The notes beneath the pieces are model-generated. The model worked only from the letters and a program-made list of their open reading frames with translations, was not told where the DNA came from and made no database searches. From assembly GCA_963693365.1 (NCBI GenBank), contig CAVNZM010000007.1, forward strand, positions 3,100,001 through 3,164,000: a DNA stretch of 64,000 bases. The letters are read 5' to 3'. Every line of letters begins with the position of its first letter. Within the stretch, counting starts at the first letter, position 1. The stretch comes from Amoebidium appalachense (taxonomy: Eukaryota > Ichthyosporea). This document shows positions 1 to 12,782 of the stretch, in pieces. Both the position numbers and the translations under genes were made by a program.

Positions 1-38
1 GGGGGGAGGGGGGGGGAGGGGGGGGGGGGGGGGGGGGG
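1..38. repeat. Poly-G tract at window edge
   Basis: Almost pure G with two single A interruptions, cut by the window start. It is the first of many long G or C runs. Confidence 0.9.
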
Positions 39-1107
39 ATGCCTAGCTAGCTCGTAAGCAGGTCCAATTTGACTCAGGGTCTGATAATCTGTTGTGTCCT
101 TGTTAACCCCCACCTGTAACCAATCATGCACTCTTTTACACGGACCCCCCTGGTTAGACTATGTTCCACTGTCTCTGCGTTGCATGAATAGTGGATCCAA
201 TGCCATTATGTTTTCAAGTTGGTGTCAAGATATATACTAATAGATATTAGTCATATTTGGGTAGCCACCTCCTCCCCGGCCCCTTCCCCCCCCCCCCCCC
301 CCCCCTCTCTCTTTGTGATTTTTGTAGGTCCCCCCCCCCCCCCCCCCCCCCCCAACTTACTACCCGTTCCAAAATCAAGAAAGCCTTATATGCACAAAGC
401 GTGGCCATCTCTCCGCAGCTATATATGCCGCACCGTAGTTCAAATTTTGGGCCCAAATATTGTATGTTTGCAATTACCGGTTAACAACAGAATGTTTCAG
501 TTTATTGTTGTGTAACATTTATTTCTTATGAGGTTCCCACATGCTATGCGCTAATCCAGTTAGCGGCACGTGTTTATTAAACGCCCGACTTTCTAATTGA
601 CGGGTTTGCCAACCAACATAACAGCTTGACACTATGCTGTGTTCGTATTCATTCCATACTGACAACGAGCAAACATAAGTTATTCCAAACCACTAGTATT
701 ACATAACGTCAGCTCTTGTTTTATGTACCAACTGCTACGACCATAATTGATACCTATAATAGATACCGTACAAACCTTTCAAGATTACAGTGTGATTTAT
801 GTGTTAGCCTCTGAAATCCCAATAAGGGTATATCTATCCCTTATCATATTATCCGCGGGATACACAGCCAATAAGTGTAAGCATTTAGAAACCCGCCTCG
901 TGACACACCCCCACCTCTCCTGGACACCCACCCGCAAAACACAGCCATAAAAAAACAAAAAATGTCTTCGATATGTATCCACAGATGCTGCAAGAAGAAA
1001 TCGTTGACAATATGAACAGCCACAATGAAAATAATACAATCAATCAACCGAGAGCCCATATATCAGCAAAAGAAAAAAATAAATAAAGCACAAAATTTTG
1101 AAATAAA
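39..1107. other. AT-rich intergenic stretch
   Basis: Mostly non-repetitive AT-rich sequence downstream of the ABCG gene, with two C runs near 289-306 and 331-352. The short open frames here have no recognisable domain, splice structure or composition, so no gene is called. Confidence 0.5.
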
Positions 1108-1924
1108 TTAATACATAGGAAGTACTTGTACATATTTGTGTTGACGCATCGTTGGCCCTTTTTTCCTTATCCCGCCCTCAACATACACATCGCTATGAAA
1201 AAATAAGGGGCACAAAAAAAACAAAAAAAAACAAACAAAAAAAAACACCACATGTCCCCCTCCCTACTGCAATTTCACCAACAACACTCACCGCCTGCGG
1301 CAAACGGTGAAATACAGAGCAACAGCGCCCAAGATAACAGTAGAGCACAGGAGCGCAAACAGGACAGCAATGCACACACTAATACTCATGGAGTTGAACG
1401 CAAGCATCTCAATCACATAGTCACCACTGGAGATGCACCGAGGGCTGTTGGGGGGGCATGGGAGCACAAGGCCGTCGAATTCGTTGAGTGCGAGGGCCTG
1501 GAAGCTGTACTTGATGGGTGACAGCCACTGTGGGAAAATAAAAAGTGTGAGAGTCATTATTTGTGTGTTTTTGCTTTTCTTTTTTTGCTTGTTTGTTTGG
1601 GTCGCCTAGTTGGGGCGACTGCGAACCTGGTGTGCTGGGTGCAGTATGGTGAAGTTGATAGCAGCATACACAACCCCCCCCCTCCCTCCCCCCCCACCCG
1701 CCACCACCACCACCACAACACACACACACAGTTTAACACCAGAAGGAGCCAAAACACCTTGCGCATATGCTTGTGGCGTGTGTATGTGGGTGCCACCCCA
1801 CTTGCTCAGAGCACAGAACATGACGATGTCGAAGAGCAAGGGATGCAATGTGGCAGTGCTGGCAAGCAACGGGGAAAAAGGAAGGGGAAAAAGCTGTGTG
1901 TGTGTGTGTGTGTGTGGGTGGGTG

Positions 1925-1976
<52 letters not shown>

Positions 1977-3772
1977 TGTATGCGAGGGTTGGAAATATGG
2001 AGGAGACAAAATAAAGCAACAACAAAAACGTCACAAAAATGAAAAGGGGGAAGAGAGAGACAATACCTGAATCCAGGTAAAGTAGACGGGGACGCTGTTG
2101 CTCTGCACGTAGAAACCGCTGAACAACATGAGGGGCATAATCGCCATGGGCAACACCGCCATCGCAGCCTGAATACTCGGGAACGTCGACGCAGCCAAGA
2201 TCCCAAGAGCGGCACCGGCCAGATTGAGAATAATCAGCGTCAGGCAGTAGATGAGGAATTTCGATGCCACGGCCTGGAAGCCGATCATCCAATAGGAAAT
2301 GCAGCAGCCGATAAACACGTAGAGGATGATGAAGGGGAACTCGACCATGAGCTTGCTTATGCTGTGAAAAGGGGGGGAGGGGGGGGGGGGGGGGGGGGGG
2401 AGAAAGAAAAAAAGAGATCAGACATTGCTGTTTGGAAAATAAGGACTAGATTTGACGGATTGATGTTGGATACTTCGTTCGTTAGCCAGCCCGAAGCAAT
2501 AACGGCGATGAGGGTGTGGGTGCGTAAAAGTGTGTGCATCTGGGTACATGAATGTGCGTGTGTGCACGTGCGACAGCACATCTGTGAGAACCGTGTGTGT
2601 GGCTGCCCATGCACGTCGATATCTTTCTTTGGGAATGTTGTGTGCGTGTGTGCGTGCGTGCGCGGGTGCAAGTGCAAGTGCAAGTGGGTGTGGGCGACCA
2701 CGAGTGTGTGTGCGCGTGTGCGTGTGCGCGTGTGTGTGTGCGCACATGTGTAGGTGTGTGTGTGTGGGAGGGGGGAGGGGGGGGGGGGAGGTGGGGAAGG
2801 AACACTCACTAGTAGGGCAACATGCCATAGTAGCGACTCCCATACTCACGCTTGAACACCTGCTTCTCCTCAAAGAAAATCGACACGACGGGCATCGCCG
2901 ACGACATGAATCCGTTGAGACAAACAAAGAAAAGAGCACCCTGCCTGTTCTGAATACTCTCCTGTGACGTTCCCACCTGCCAATAGATGAGACCTACGAG
3001 AACAGCCATACTTAGGTATTGCACCAGTTTCACGCGGATAATCATTTTGTTACGCCAGGCGTTTTTGGCGGCGCGGCGGAAAAGAATTGCGAATTGGTTG
3101 GGGAAAGTAGCACGTCCTTTAAGTTCGGTTTTGTCGACACCGTGGGTGAGGGACGGGTCTGCAGCCTCAGCGGCAATGGATTTTCCCAGTGAGGATTCTT
3201 CCCACGTGTCCAAAAGGCGCTGTTGAAAGAAAGGGAAAGAGTGTTAGAATAATTTCTGTGAAAGTCCTGTGAAAGTATTGCGGTACCCAACCAACTATGT
3301 GGATGTGTACGTGTGTACGTGTACACTCATGTGTGTGTGTACGTGTGTGTGTGTGTGTATGTGTGTGTGTGTGTGTTTGTGTGTGTGTATGTGTGTACGT
3401 GTGTGTACGTGTGTGTGCGTGTGTGTGTGTGTTGCGTGTATGTGTATGTGAAGTTGGCGCCCGGATGTGTCTGGGTGTGCATTGATGACGTGCCTTGGGT
3501 CCAACCACTCAAGTCTTCCGTCTCCACTAATCACTCCCAATTCATCTGTATCCCCTAAAATTTCACTGTACAGCTCGTCTAACAACAATGAACATATGCG
3601 CATACCTTAGCACGCACAAGATTCGATTCATCCCCCTTCAGTTTCTCAGAGCTGACGGCTGGGGCTTCGATTGCGTTTACGGTACTGTGGTTCATGATGT
3701 TGCTGATGTTGAGAACCTCCATGAAGAAGTAGTCGGCAGGGTTGGTGTCTGAGGTGTTTGCGTGTGTGTGTA

Positions 3773-3828
<56 letters not shown>

Positions 3829-5447
3829 AAGTTATACGGCAGGACTGGCGTGTGCGCGTGTGCACGTGGCATGTGTGTGTGTGTGTGTGGGTGGGTGTGT
3901 GTGTGTGCGTGTGTTAGAACAGTTGCTAGGCTTGGGGGAAAGAGTTTTGGAGAAGGCAGACAACAAACATTGCCTAAAGAGTTTTGGAGAAGGCCGACTA
4001 CAAACATTGCCTATGTTCGAAATCCTCCTACTTCTTCACTACCCTAAATTTTAAATTTATGTCTATGCAACCAAGTGCCCGTATGCATGCTCTTGTGTGT
4101 ATGCGTGTGGGCGTGGGTGTGCGCGGGCAGGAGGGCGCTCGTGCATCGCTCAAATTATTTTGAGGAGGGGGGGGGGGGGGAAGATGTAAAAGAAGTACTA
4201 GTTGCAACACAGAGGAGCACGTGCAAGCACTTACATTGAGGGCATTGGTAGCCCAGGGACGCAAAGTAGTCCACACACTTGTCAGCACGGCCCATGTACA
4301 TCACACGGCCGTTGGCAAGCAGGCACAGGTCATCGAACATGTGGAAGATCTCTGACGACGGCTGGTGCAGGGTGGCAACAACGGTACGGCCAGTGTGTGC
4401 CAAAGCCTTCAGAGTGTGCACGACACTGTACGCGGTGTATGTGTCCAGGCCACTGGTGGGTTCTGGGTGATGATGTTTGTTAGAAAGAATTGCTGTCACA
4501 TGTTCACAAGGTGTATGTGTTTGCATATATCACGACTGCATGCAGCTATATATATTAGACAAATAAAAAAGAAAGAAAATAAAACCCTTTGATATGATTC
4601 GATATTGACGTGATAATCCCGTTTGACACACAAGCACAAGTACAAAGAAACACACGTATTACCACATGCACCCGCCTACAAACACTACACACTCACACAC
4701 ACAAGACAAACACACAAACTCTGCAACCCGTCCACTCCATGCATGCGGGGGCCACCCACCGTCCAGAAACAGAATGGCAGGGTTGGTGACCATCTCCATA
4801 GCAATGGCCACACGCTTTCGCTCACCGCCCGACACACCCTTAACTTGTGTGTTTCCTATTATGGTATCCTGGCACTTCTCAAGGTGAAGCAGGCTGATAA
4901 CATCAGCCACCGCCTGATCCTTCTCTTCCTGCGCAACGGTGGAGGGGAGCCGCAAATTGGCGGAAAATGTGATTGCCTCCTTGACCGTCATGGTGTACAT
5001 GATAACATCATCTTGGAACACGAACCCACTGAGTTTCTTCATGCCCCTCCCTTCCACTTTCTGATCGTTTACACGGATCTCCCCTCCTACCGTCTTCTGC
5101 TTAATCTCACCGGCAAGCACGTTCAGAAGTGATGTCTTCCCGGCACCAGAGGGACCGAGAATAACTGTGAGGCGTGCCGGTTGGAACACACCGTTGACCT
5201 TATCCAAGATGGTTTTCTTTGTCGCTTTCTTTCCCTTTCCTACGCTCACCTCCATGTGAACATCTTTAAATGTCACCTGCATCTGCCGCTTCTTTTCGAC
5301 ATGTGAAACGGTGGACTGAGGGCGCATCGCAGCGATGTCTGCAGGGATTTTAACTGCTGTTTCCTTCTCGTTCATACCAAGGCTGGCACCCTCGTGATGT
5401 GGGCCCTCGCTCGAACTCAGCGAGTCAGTTGCGTGTGAGGGGTCCAT
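1108..5447 (-). CDS. ABCG (White-type) half-transporter, multi-exon
   Basis: An ATP-driven membrane half-transporter of the ABCG/White type: an N-terminal nucleotide-binding domain followed by six membrane helices, expected to act as a dimer. The substrate (lipid, sterol or pigment-like) is unknown. Exons in transcript order: 4760-5447, 4235-4462, 3606-3748, 2810-3219, 2067-2361 and 1292-1527, with GT-AG introns whose phases all close. Visible motifs are Walker A GPSGAGKT (residues 98-105), Q-loop FVFQDD (142-147), signature VSGGER (205-210), Walker B ILFLDE spanning the exon 1/2 junction, and H-loop TLHQPS. The family-typical junction CPQYTNPADYF forms only after splicing. Reading through exon 6 gives a stop at 1288 (667 aa). 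A consensus donor GTGAGT overlaps that stop, and a T-rich acceptor leads to a possible last exon 1108-1192 with a 27-residue tail (694 aa). The start is the first ATG of the long exon 1. Confidence 0.93.
1893..1975. repeat. (TG)n followed by about 50 G
   Basis: A short TG run, then roughly 50 consecutive G, in the intron between ABCG exons 5 and 6. On the transcript strand it reads C then CA. Confidence 0.9.
2370..2792. repeat. G-run and degenerate GT tract in ABCG intron 4
   Basis: A G-rich run at 2370-2400, then imperfect GT/GTGC repeats ending in another G-run beside the donor of exon 4. It fills most of the intron between exons 4 and 5. Confidence 0.8.
3301..3454. repeat. Interrupted (GT)n tract
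   Basis: GT repeats broken by A and T substitutions, in the intron between ABCG exons 3 and 4. Confidence 0.85.
3772..3826. repeat. (GT)n microsatellite
   Basis: Pure GT run of about 27 units just inside the 3' end (transcript sense) of ABCG intron 2. Confidence 0.9.
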
Positions 5448-6949
5448 TGCTGTTTAAACAAAAACTTCTACAAGCGGGAACTATGAAGAGAAAGAATTGG
5501 TGTCGAAATCACTTCTCCAGTACGTCTGAAAGGAAACTCTACAAAATGGCGACTCAAATTCTTAACTTAAAAACACTTCTCTGCTACCTTTAAACGGATT
5601 CAGGACAAAGTATATGTAATTGTGTGAAGCGTTGAAACCTGTGCGGTGACTTTTAAACGTTTAAATGTGGACTGTTCATCCAGACACTGGTTCTTCAAGT
5701 GGATAAAAAAAAACTCTTGACCTACTAAGCCCTTATAGGCTACAGTACATAAACATTCAGTCAGCACAAACAAACGTTTTCAACTCCTTCGAATAAGAAT
5801 GCTCTGTTCGTTTCATCCCCTCTATTGTAGTCTGACCGTTGACCAACCAAATCGGTGCATGATTTTGAAGGCTCGTGATTGGTGATTAAACAGTTAATCA
5901 CCAAAATTTTATTGTTTCTACATCGCGGATTTGATCCGTGGAAATTTGAAACCCTGGTTTGAATATGGTGTATATGCCAATTCGAAGAGTAGCCTTCAAG
6001 ATATCAGATGTTCTTTAGTGGTTATATATCTTTTAGCCTTCAAATGTATTTTTGGCCAAGTTTAATCTTCTCAGAACCTTGTTTTTTCTGCCTTCAAGCG
6101 AAGAACCACACCTTCTCTGTTCGAGCTGGTGGTTCCTAAACTGGAAAACTGGGATTCCGGTTCCTATTTTGCCACATAAACAGGAAAGTTGGTTTGAATG
6201 AGAGTTGTGGGGGATTCCCGTTAAGGTCGGAACAATCACCGCGTCGTGATTGGCTAGCAAACAGAAGGTGTCACCGTTCGAAATCTTTTCCCAAAAGGCC
6301 CCGCTTGCCTAATGATGTACTGCTGTCATCTGTAACATATTTATGAGCATGGTAGATAAAGTAAAGCCATGAAATACTTTGAAATTGAACGTCGATTTTT
6401 GGCTCAAGTTTTTCTTTGGGGTTTTCGAATTCGAATTGCAGGCTGCTATTTCGACGTCTAAGGTGTACATTATTGACAAGTCACAATGATCGAGGTGACT
6501 TTTCGATCCCTTCCCCCGACTATGCGGGATGATGGTCAAGGGGGACAATGATCATGACGACATCATCTCTCAAAGTTTCGCCATTGTAATTTTTTATGAG
6601 CAGTGAGAGGCATTATAAAACTTGCTTCCAACTCTTAAAATGTATATAAATAGCATACAAGGTATTATAGACTATATAGCAAATATAGCGTGCGAGTCCG
6701 ACCTTGCAATTTTGCTGAGTGCATGGCACTGCATGCGCATATGCAACCACTGCATACTATAGCCGCAGTGAGCGGCGCGCTAATTTTGTGAGCTAAAAAT
6801 AGACCATGCTGTTGACGGGCCGATCGACGCCGCCCGACGGCAACTCCAAAAAAAATGTCGGCGCAGTGGGCACCGTTGGCAAGGGTGGGCAGTGCAGCCC
6901 GCGTGAGCCCCCGCGTGCTGATCATGGCACAAGTTGAAGGGCATCTAGG
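5448..6949. other. Upstream region of the ABCG gene, no gene seen
   Basis: Non-repetitive AT-rich sequence that must hold the ABCG promoter. A small perfect palindromic arm pair (GGTGATTAA / TTAATCACC) sits near 5880-5901. No coding frame with recognisable features was found on either strand. Confidence 0.4.
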
Positions 6950-7023
6950 GGGTTTACACACTTTTTATTTCGTGGACACTGCCGGAGGCCCAGCCACATT
7001 CGACAACATACTGCGTTTTCCAG
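6950..7023 (+). repeat. 74-bp dispersed repeat, copy 1
   Basis: Matches the reverse complement of 12634-12707 with few differences (shared core GGACACTGCCGGAGGCCCAG). Similarity stops sharply at both ends, so this looks like a fragment of a larger dispersed element. Confidence 0.8.
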
Positions 7024-7354
7024 CGCCTAATGTAATCGGTACACTCTGGCCGTAGCAAGGTGTGCTAAGACTTTTGGGCAGCCAATGGAAATGGGATATG
7101 CATGTAAGTGTGACGTAATGCCGTTGGTTGGTTTGCTGTCCTCTCCTGTAACCTATCAGGTTGAAGTATTGGGTTTCCTAGTACGGCATTCTGATTGGCT
7201 ACAGGAGAACGGATGGATAGGGGTGCATTCAGGTCTACTAGTAACGGCACGCCCTGCCGGGCTTTGCCTTAATCATGAAGAAGCGGAGGTGGAGGGCTTG
7301 AGTGTGAGAGATTTGAGTGCCAGCATGTGAGAGGGAGGAGGTGCATGTGTGCAT

Positions 7355-7454
7355 GTTTTTTTTGTTTTTTTTTTTATGTTTTTTTTTTTTGGGCGCCCCC
7401 CCCCCCTCCCCCTCCCCCCTTCCCCTCCCTCCCGCTCTTTCTGTCTCTCTCTCT

Positions 7455-7516
<62 letters not shown>

Positions 7517-7532
7517 CCCTCCCCCTCCCCCC

Positions 7533-7596
<64 letters not shown>

Positions 7597-7615
7597 CCCT
7601 CCCCCTCCCCCCCCC

Positions 7616-7699
<84 letters not shown>

Positions 7700-7716
7700 C
7701 CCTCCCCCTCCCCCCA

Positions 7717-7813
<97 letters not shown>

Positions 7814-7865
7814 AATTCTCTCTTTCTAATTCTCTCTCTCTCTCTTTCTCTCTTTTTCTCTCTTC
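7355..7865. repeat. Compound T-run / (CT)n minisatellite
   Basis: T-rich tracts lead into about 430 bp of CT repeats interrupted at least three times (near 7514, 7594 and 7696) by nearly the same C-rich block, giving a higher-order repeat of roughly 80-100 bp. The serine/leucine and arginine/glutamate frames across it are artefacts. Confidence 0.9.
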
Positions 7866-8119
7866 CAGAAAATCCCGAATCTTCTGGCAAACACGAAACA
7901 CGATCACCATGGTTACCATATGAAGGCTTTTTAAGCAATAACATGAAACACGATCACCAATAGTTTTGCCCCGCTCCCACGTCCGCGGCAATTACATGCT
8001 CGTTAGTTACCATATAAGACTATTTAATCTCTGCCAATCGTTCTGCCCCGTTCAGGCGCGGACTCACGGACGGACGGACGGACTCACGGACTCACGGACT
8101 CAAACCGCGGCTTGCCGGA

Positions 8120-8960
8120 CAGGGATGTGTCGGGTTGGGTCGACCCGAGAACCAACCCGGCCGGGTCGGCGTTACCCAACCCCGACCCGGAGCATTTTTG
8201 CTCAAACCCGGTCGGCTTTATGACCCGGCGGGTCAGACCCGTACCCAGCCCGACCGATGGCTCTGACCCGGTCAGTTCCCGCCGGGTCAGGGTAAAGCAT
8301 GATATATTAACCATAATAAGTAGTAAATTTGGATTGATAATTGGTTTTCAGGGATTGCACAGTGAACTAATAACAATACAGTATTTTATTTAATGTCCAT
8401 ATATGGTAGTATAAACATTGCCGAGGCATAGTTAGCTACAGTAGTAGAGTACTGAGGCTAGGCTAGCGCTTTGATATAAAAAGAGAAAGAAAAAGAAAAA
8501 GAAAAAAGAGAGAGACAATCGTAACTGCTGTGCACGTTACGTTGTGTTTGCTTTAGACGTCACCACTACCAAGCTCTATATAATCAAGTAAGCCGCAAGC
8601 ACACGAGCACTGTCTGTTCACATGTAGACACCATGCGTGGAAAAGCCACACACACACCGCGAGCACATGTGCACACACAGCACGCACGCACGCAAGCATA
8701 TCACACACACACACACGTGCACACACAAACACACACACACATACACACACATGAATACATGCACACACGTATATGGCCAGTCCGGGCGAACACCCGAGGT
8801 TTTCGCATTTGGTAACCCGCGGGTCAACCCGATCACAAGGGTCCAAGACCCAAGAACCAACCCGGCCTGGACCGAATAAAAGACGACCCGGCCCGAGATC
8901 CACCCGGCCTTTGCGTGAACCCGCCCGAGACCCACCCGGCCAGTGACCGACACATCCCTG
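8120..8960 (+). mobile_element. Non-autonomous hAT-type DNA transposon, copy 1 (841 bp)
   Basis: Begins CAGGGATGTGTCGG and ends with its inverted complement CCGACACATCCCTG. It is flanked by a perfect 8-bp target duplication TTGCCGGA at 8112-8119 and 8961-8968. CAGGG termini with an 8-bp duplication are hallmarks of the hAT superfamily. Subterminal regions are dense in CGGGT/ACCCG motifs, the kind of repeats hAT transposases bind. A CA microsatellite lies at about 8700-8760. There is no transposase frame, so mobility would need a helper. A nearly identical copy is at 36479-37324. Confidence 0.93.
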
Positions 8961-9057
8961 TTGCCGGACTCCAATACTGAGATGTCGAAGCTTCGCCGAC
9001 TCCGCTTCTTCATGATTCCTTGAAAAATAGACTCGCCAGAGTCACATGATAGTTTAA

Positions 9058-9337
9058 AGGGGGTTTCTTTTAGCTTTTCGGGCCGGGTCGGGTCAGAGGG
9101 GATTCTAGCTATATGATTGGCGTACTGCGCATCAGCCGCGCACCATCTTTTGCCGGCAGCAAGGTACAGATGCGCCATAATACGACAATAAAGAAAAAGA
9201 AAAGAAGAATATGGAATAATAATAATGAAGCTTTAGGAAGAAGATTGCAGTTCATATCATGATTTATATGCTGAGTAAATAGCTTGACCCGGATGTGCTG
9301 GAATGGGGACAATTAATCGGCCAAAAAGAAACCCTCT
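9058..9337 (+). mobile_element. TTAA-flanked MITE, copy 1 (280 bp)
   Basis: Terminal inverted repeats of the form AGGGGGTTTCTTTT, with TTAA on both sides (9054-9057 and 9338-9341). A reverse-oriented homologue lies at 13708-14002, also between TTAA sites. TTAA duplication is characteristic of piggyBac-type transposition, although the terminus differs from the classical piggyBac end. There is no coding capacity. Confidence 0.88.
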
Positions 9338-9404
9338 TTAATTATCATACGGCGGCTGAGGCCACCGTGGCAGCGCTGCTGCATGCACCGTAGGGCCATG
9401 ATGA

Positions 9405-11430
9405 AAATATTTTTTTTATAATGACTTTATTGATATGCTCAGCAAAATAGAAGCCATCGAGATATCACCGATATTTCGGAGAAGAAAATACAAAAGCCCT
9501 CACTCTCAGATACGGACTCGGAGATAACGACTTAAATAATCATACACCCTAGTCTAAAAAACTCGTTAAACATACCGTGGTTCAACAGATAGTCAATAGA
9601 CGTAATATCAGGAGTATCTAAAAAAGCCAGTCTTCTAATTTCTAACGGAATTATCTGAGATAAAAAAATACATCTATCTAAGTGTTTACGAGAAAAAGGT
9701 TCTGCACAAAAGTGGCACAAACATTTATGGAAACAAAGGTTACAGCGCCAAAATAAACATTTCCAAGCTATATCACAAGGAGGGGTTAGAATTGCAAAAT
9801 CGGTAAGTGTGACAGTAGGTTTACGAGAGGAAGGATAAATATAAGTAGCTAATTTACACAACGGTCGTAAAGAAATTAGACGAGTCTCTAATATAAAAAG
9901 AAGCAGGCTCAACTTGAAGAGCCCTAGTACCATGATCATGATACTCTTTATCACAACGATGAAGCAAATGATATTGAGTAATATGAAACCAAGTAACATA
10001 CTGCTGATAACTAGTAGAAGAGAAAAATAAAGGAGATAAGTATTTAAAAGGATATCTCGGAATGGGAGAGAGATTGGGGATAGGACATTTCGCACGAACA
10101 TTAGAAATGCCGGGAACACTGCAGGTGCTAAAGAAGGAAAGAATTGCAACAAAGGATGATAAGAAGGAAGCCTAACCAAATGAAAACAAAAGCGAAGTCC
10201 TAATTCATTCATACGCTGGCGCGCCGGAGGAAGACCAAAAACACTCAGCAAGGGAGCCGCCAAAGGATGCCTACGCGAGGTTCAAGAAATAAACTGGATG
10301 AATTCACGCTGAAAGGAATCGAATTCCCAAAGAGCCGCGCGCTGTTGCCGTGGAGGGGCACACAAGAGTAACGGGAGGCCATATACGAAACATGGACGAG
10401 GAAAAACTTTATAAAGAGTGAGCAAATTGGCAGGATGAATATTAGAGATATTTGCGAATATTCCTTGATAGATATGTAAGCGACCACTGCTGCAGTGGCA
10501 CGCGCACGAGAAATGCGCGGAGTCAAAAGGCGCTCAAACCAGATACAGATACCCTTAGAGGTGAAAGGTCCTAATACCTAAATAGTCATAGGAGGACACG
10601 ATTGGGATAGGTTGATTGTTCAGAGTATACTGTGCACTGGAAGAAAAGGTGCCGCATTTATCTATCCCAATTTTCATGAAATTTCGGAAACACCAGTCAT
10701 CTACTCGAGAAAGCATGTTATTCATGATAGAAGGATCGTGAGTGACTAAGACAATATCATCAGCGAAAAAACGGCCAGTCCGGAAGACACAAGAGTCGCC
10801 GGCAACTGGAAATTTTTGAATTTCTACCGCTAAGTCGTCAATAAAGACATCAAAGAGAAGGGGACTCAAAAGTGAGCCCTGTAAAAGACCTCGAGTACGA
10901 TTGAATCCGTTACTCAGTACCCCATTCACAACGGCAGCCCCATGGGTGCGGTCAAATAACGCCTGAAGTAGCCGACCAAAGGGAAGAGGTAGCCCTCGAG
11001 AGGCCAACTTGTGCCACAGCAAATTCGTTGAAACTGTGTCATAGGCATTCTTAATGTCGATAAAGCATACCTCGCGACATCCAGAACGAATAGTGTCGTG
11101 TAATAGAAGAGCATGAGTATAGCACCGTGACGAATAAGCACGCCGAAATCCGCCCTGAATGTTGCTCAACCGGAAGACACTCGATAAGGTCTCATGCAGT
11201 GGAAGGCACGCAATATGCAGTCACTCGAATAGGCGACGAGGCCGGAAGGAAGAAATCGGACCGGTAGAGACCTTCTTGCGGACGGGATTTATGATGGTGT
11301 CATTGCCACGACGAAGGAATGAATCCCAACTCATAGAAGGCAGAGAAAAACTCGCTCGCCAAATACGCAAAGGGGGGTTGGGGGCGGCGTATTCCCGCCT
11401 TAAAGGTAATAACGAGGGCACAATGCCTTA
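9405..11430 (-). mobile_element. Decayed LINE-type non-LTR retrotransposon fragment
   Basis: The minus strand encodes broken pieces of a reverse transcriptase in order. They are a GPISSFRP block near 11240-11290, an RT core at 10555-11169 (TRGLLQGSLLSPLLFDVFIDD and the catalytic FADD box), a frameshifted middle at 10245-10526 and a C-terminal part at 9532-10263. The last carries a Cys/His cluster CHFCAEPFSRKHLDRC. The same blocks occur in the same order in the more intact element at 52-55 kb, so this is a diverged relative. It is 5'-truncated, has an internal deletion after SFRP, and contains stops and frameshifts. The 3' edge near 9405 is marked only by an AT-rich tail. Confidence 0.88.
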
Positions 11431-11454
11431 CGAAGCGCGGTGAAAATATCCCGG

Positions 11455-12425
11455 GTATCACGGTGATATTCAGGGGTGTCCTGGATACCTGATATGTCTC
11501 GTGATATTCAGGTCCAGCTTGGGATGTATCCCGTGATATTCAGGGAGGGGGCGCAAAAAGATATATCTTTTGGTATCCACCGAAGTGTGATATATCCTGG
11601 GCCAAGGAGCAAGATATATCCGGCCCTTTTTGTTTATGTTATCTATAAAAAATGGCCATGTGGGGAACCTTACGGGCAAGATTTGATCTTGGTGAACACG
11701 TCAAACGACCAATGCAAACAAACAGATTATTTCCAAAATCATTGTCTTAGCCATAAATGGGTAATTTTATCGGGAATTAGCCAATTATGCACCACTTGCA
11801 CCTTCCCAGGGAGCAAACATTTCTCAAACAAAATAAAGCAATGAATTATAGTATTGATTTTAAATTTATACATGATGAAGCTGAGGCAAAGCTTATGGTT
11901 GTACAATAAGGTGCATGAACAAGTACATATGCCGCATAGTGAACTTTGATATGCAATGTATCAGTGTGTTCATGTTGTATACACACATAGCATGCATATG
12001 CATATGCCATGGCCAGTTCAACACCAGCTCATCCGCATCCTCAGCGCTGATGCGGCATGCACATAAATTTGGCCGGCCACATACAATTGCAAATACTAAT
12101 GCTTTAGTTTTATAAAAGCAGAGTTATACATTGCCTAAGTTCTGTAAAAGGGACTCACAGCAGAAAGGTATATTTGGGCGTATACTCTGCCTTTGGTGAG
12201 AGATATACGTAAACTATGATAGGTTTGCCCAAAAGGCTAAATTTGGCCGGGACACTTGTGTATGATAATCAGGGGCTTGACGGGATACTTTTGATATATA
12301 TTTTGATATTCAGGGACGTTTTCGGGATATGTTGTAATGATACTCAGGGCGCTCTTAGAAAAAGGGGATATTCAGGGGTTCAGGCGATATTTTCGTGATA
12401 TATCCCGGTTGATACTCAGTGCGCT
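11455..12425. repeat. Array of GATATTCAGGG-like motifs around an AT-rich core
   Basis: Three copies of TGATATTCAGG at 11464-11550 and five related copies (TGATAATCAGGG, TGATATTCAGGG, TGATACTCAGGG and variants) at 12260-12420 bracket about 680 bp of unique sequence. ATATCCCGG motifs accompany both blocks. No protein frame is seen inside. It could be an element with clustered terminal binding motifs. Confidence 0.55.
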
Positions 12426-12633
12426 ACCGTTTTAAGATGACTATCCTAGATCACCTTATTAATGCTGCACAGTATGATATTGTGATCCGGTGCCTTAACT
12501 TTCTTTCGGAGCTAACGATGCTAGCCTCTGCTTACCCATAATATGTAATAGGGGTGTCAGATAATACGATGGCGCTCATTGTTGTAGCGTGGGTTTTAGT
12601 ACATATGTCACTGGCTGCATTTGATTGGCTGTG

Positions 12634-12707
12634 CTGGAAAACGCAGTAGGCCGTCGAATGTGGCTGGGCCTCCGGCAGTGTCCACGCAATAAAAAGTGTG
12701 TAAACCC
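12634..12707 (-). repeat. 74-bp dispersed repeat, copy 2 (inverted)
   Basis: Reverse complement of 6950-7023. It is followed by an A-rich stretch on the plus strand. Confidence 0.8.
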
Positions 12708-12782
12708 AAAAACAAGAAGAAAAAAAAGAAGAAAAAAAACAGGATATTTCCATAAATGCACCGTGCCCATGCGCAGGCCAAC

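Noticed and set aside
7273-7963. Long Ser/Leu and Arg/Glu open frames across the CT tract
   Set aside because: Pure translation of a dinucleotide repeat; no other coding evidence.
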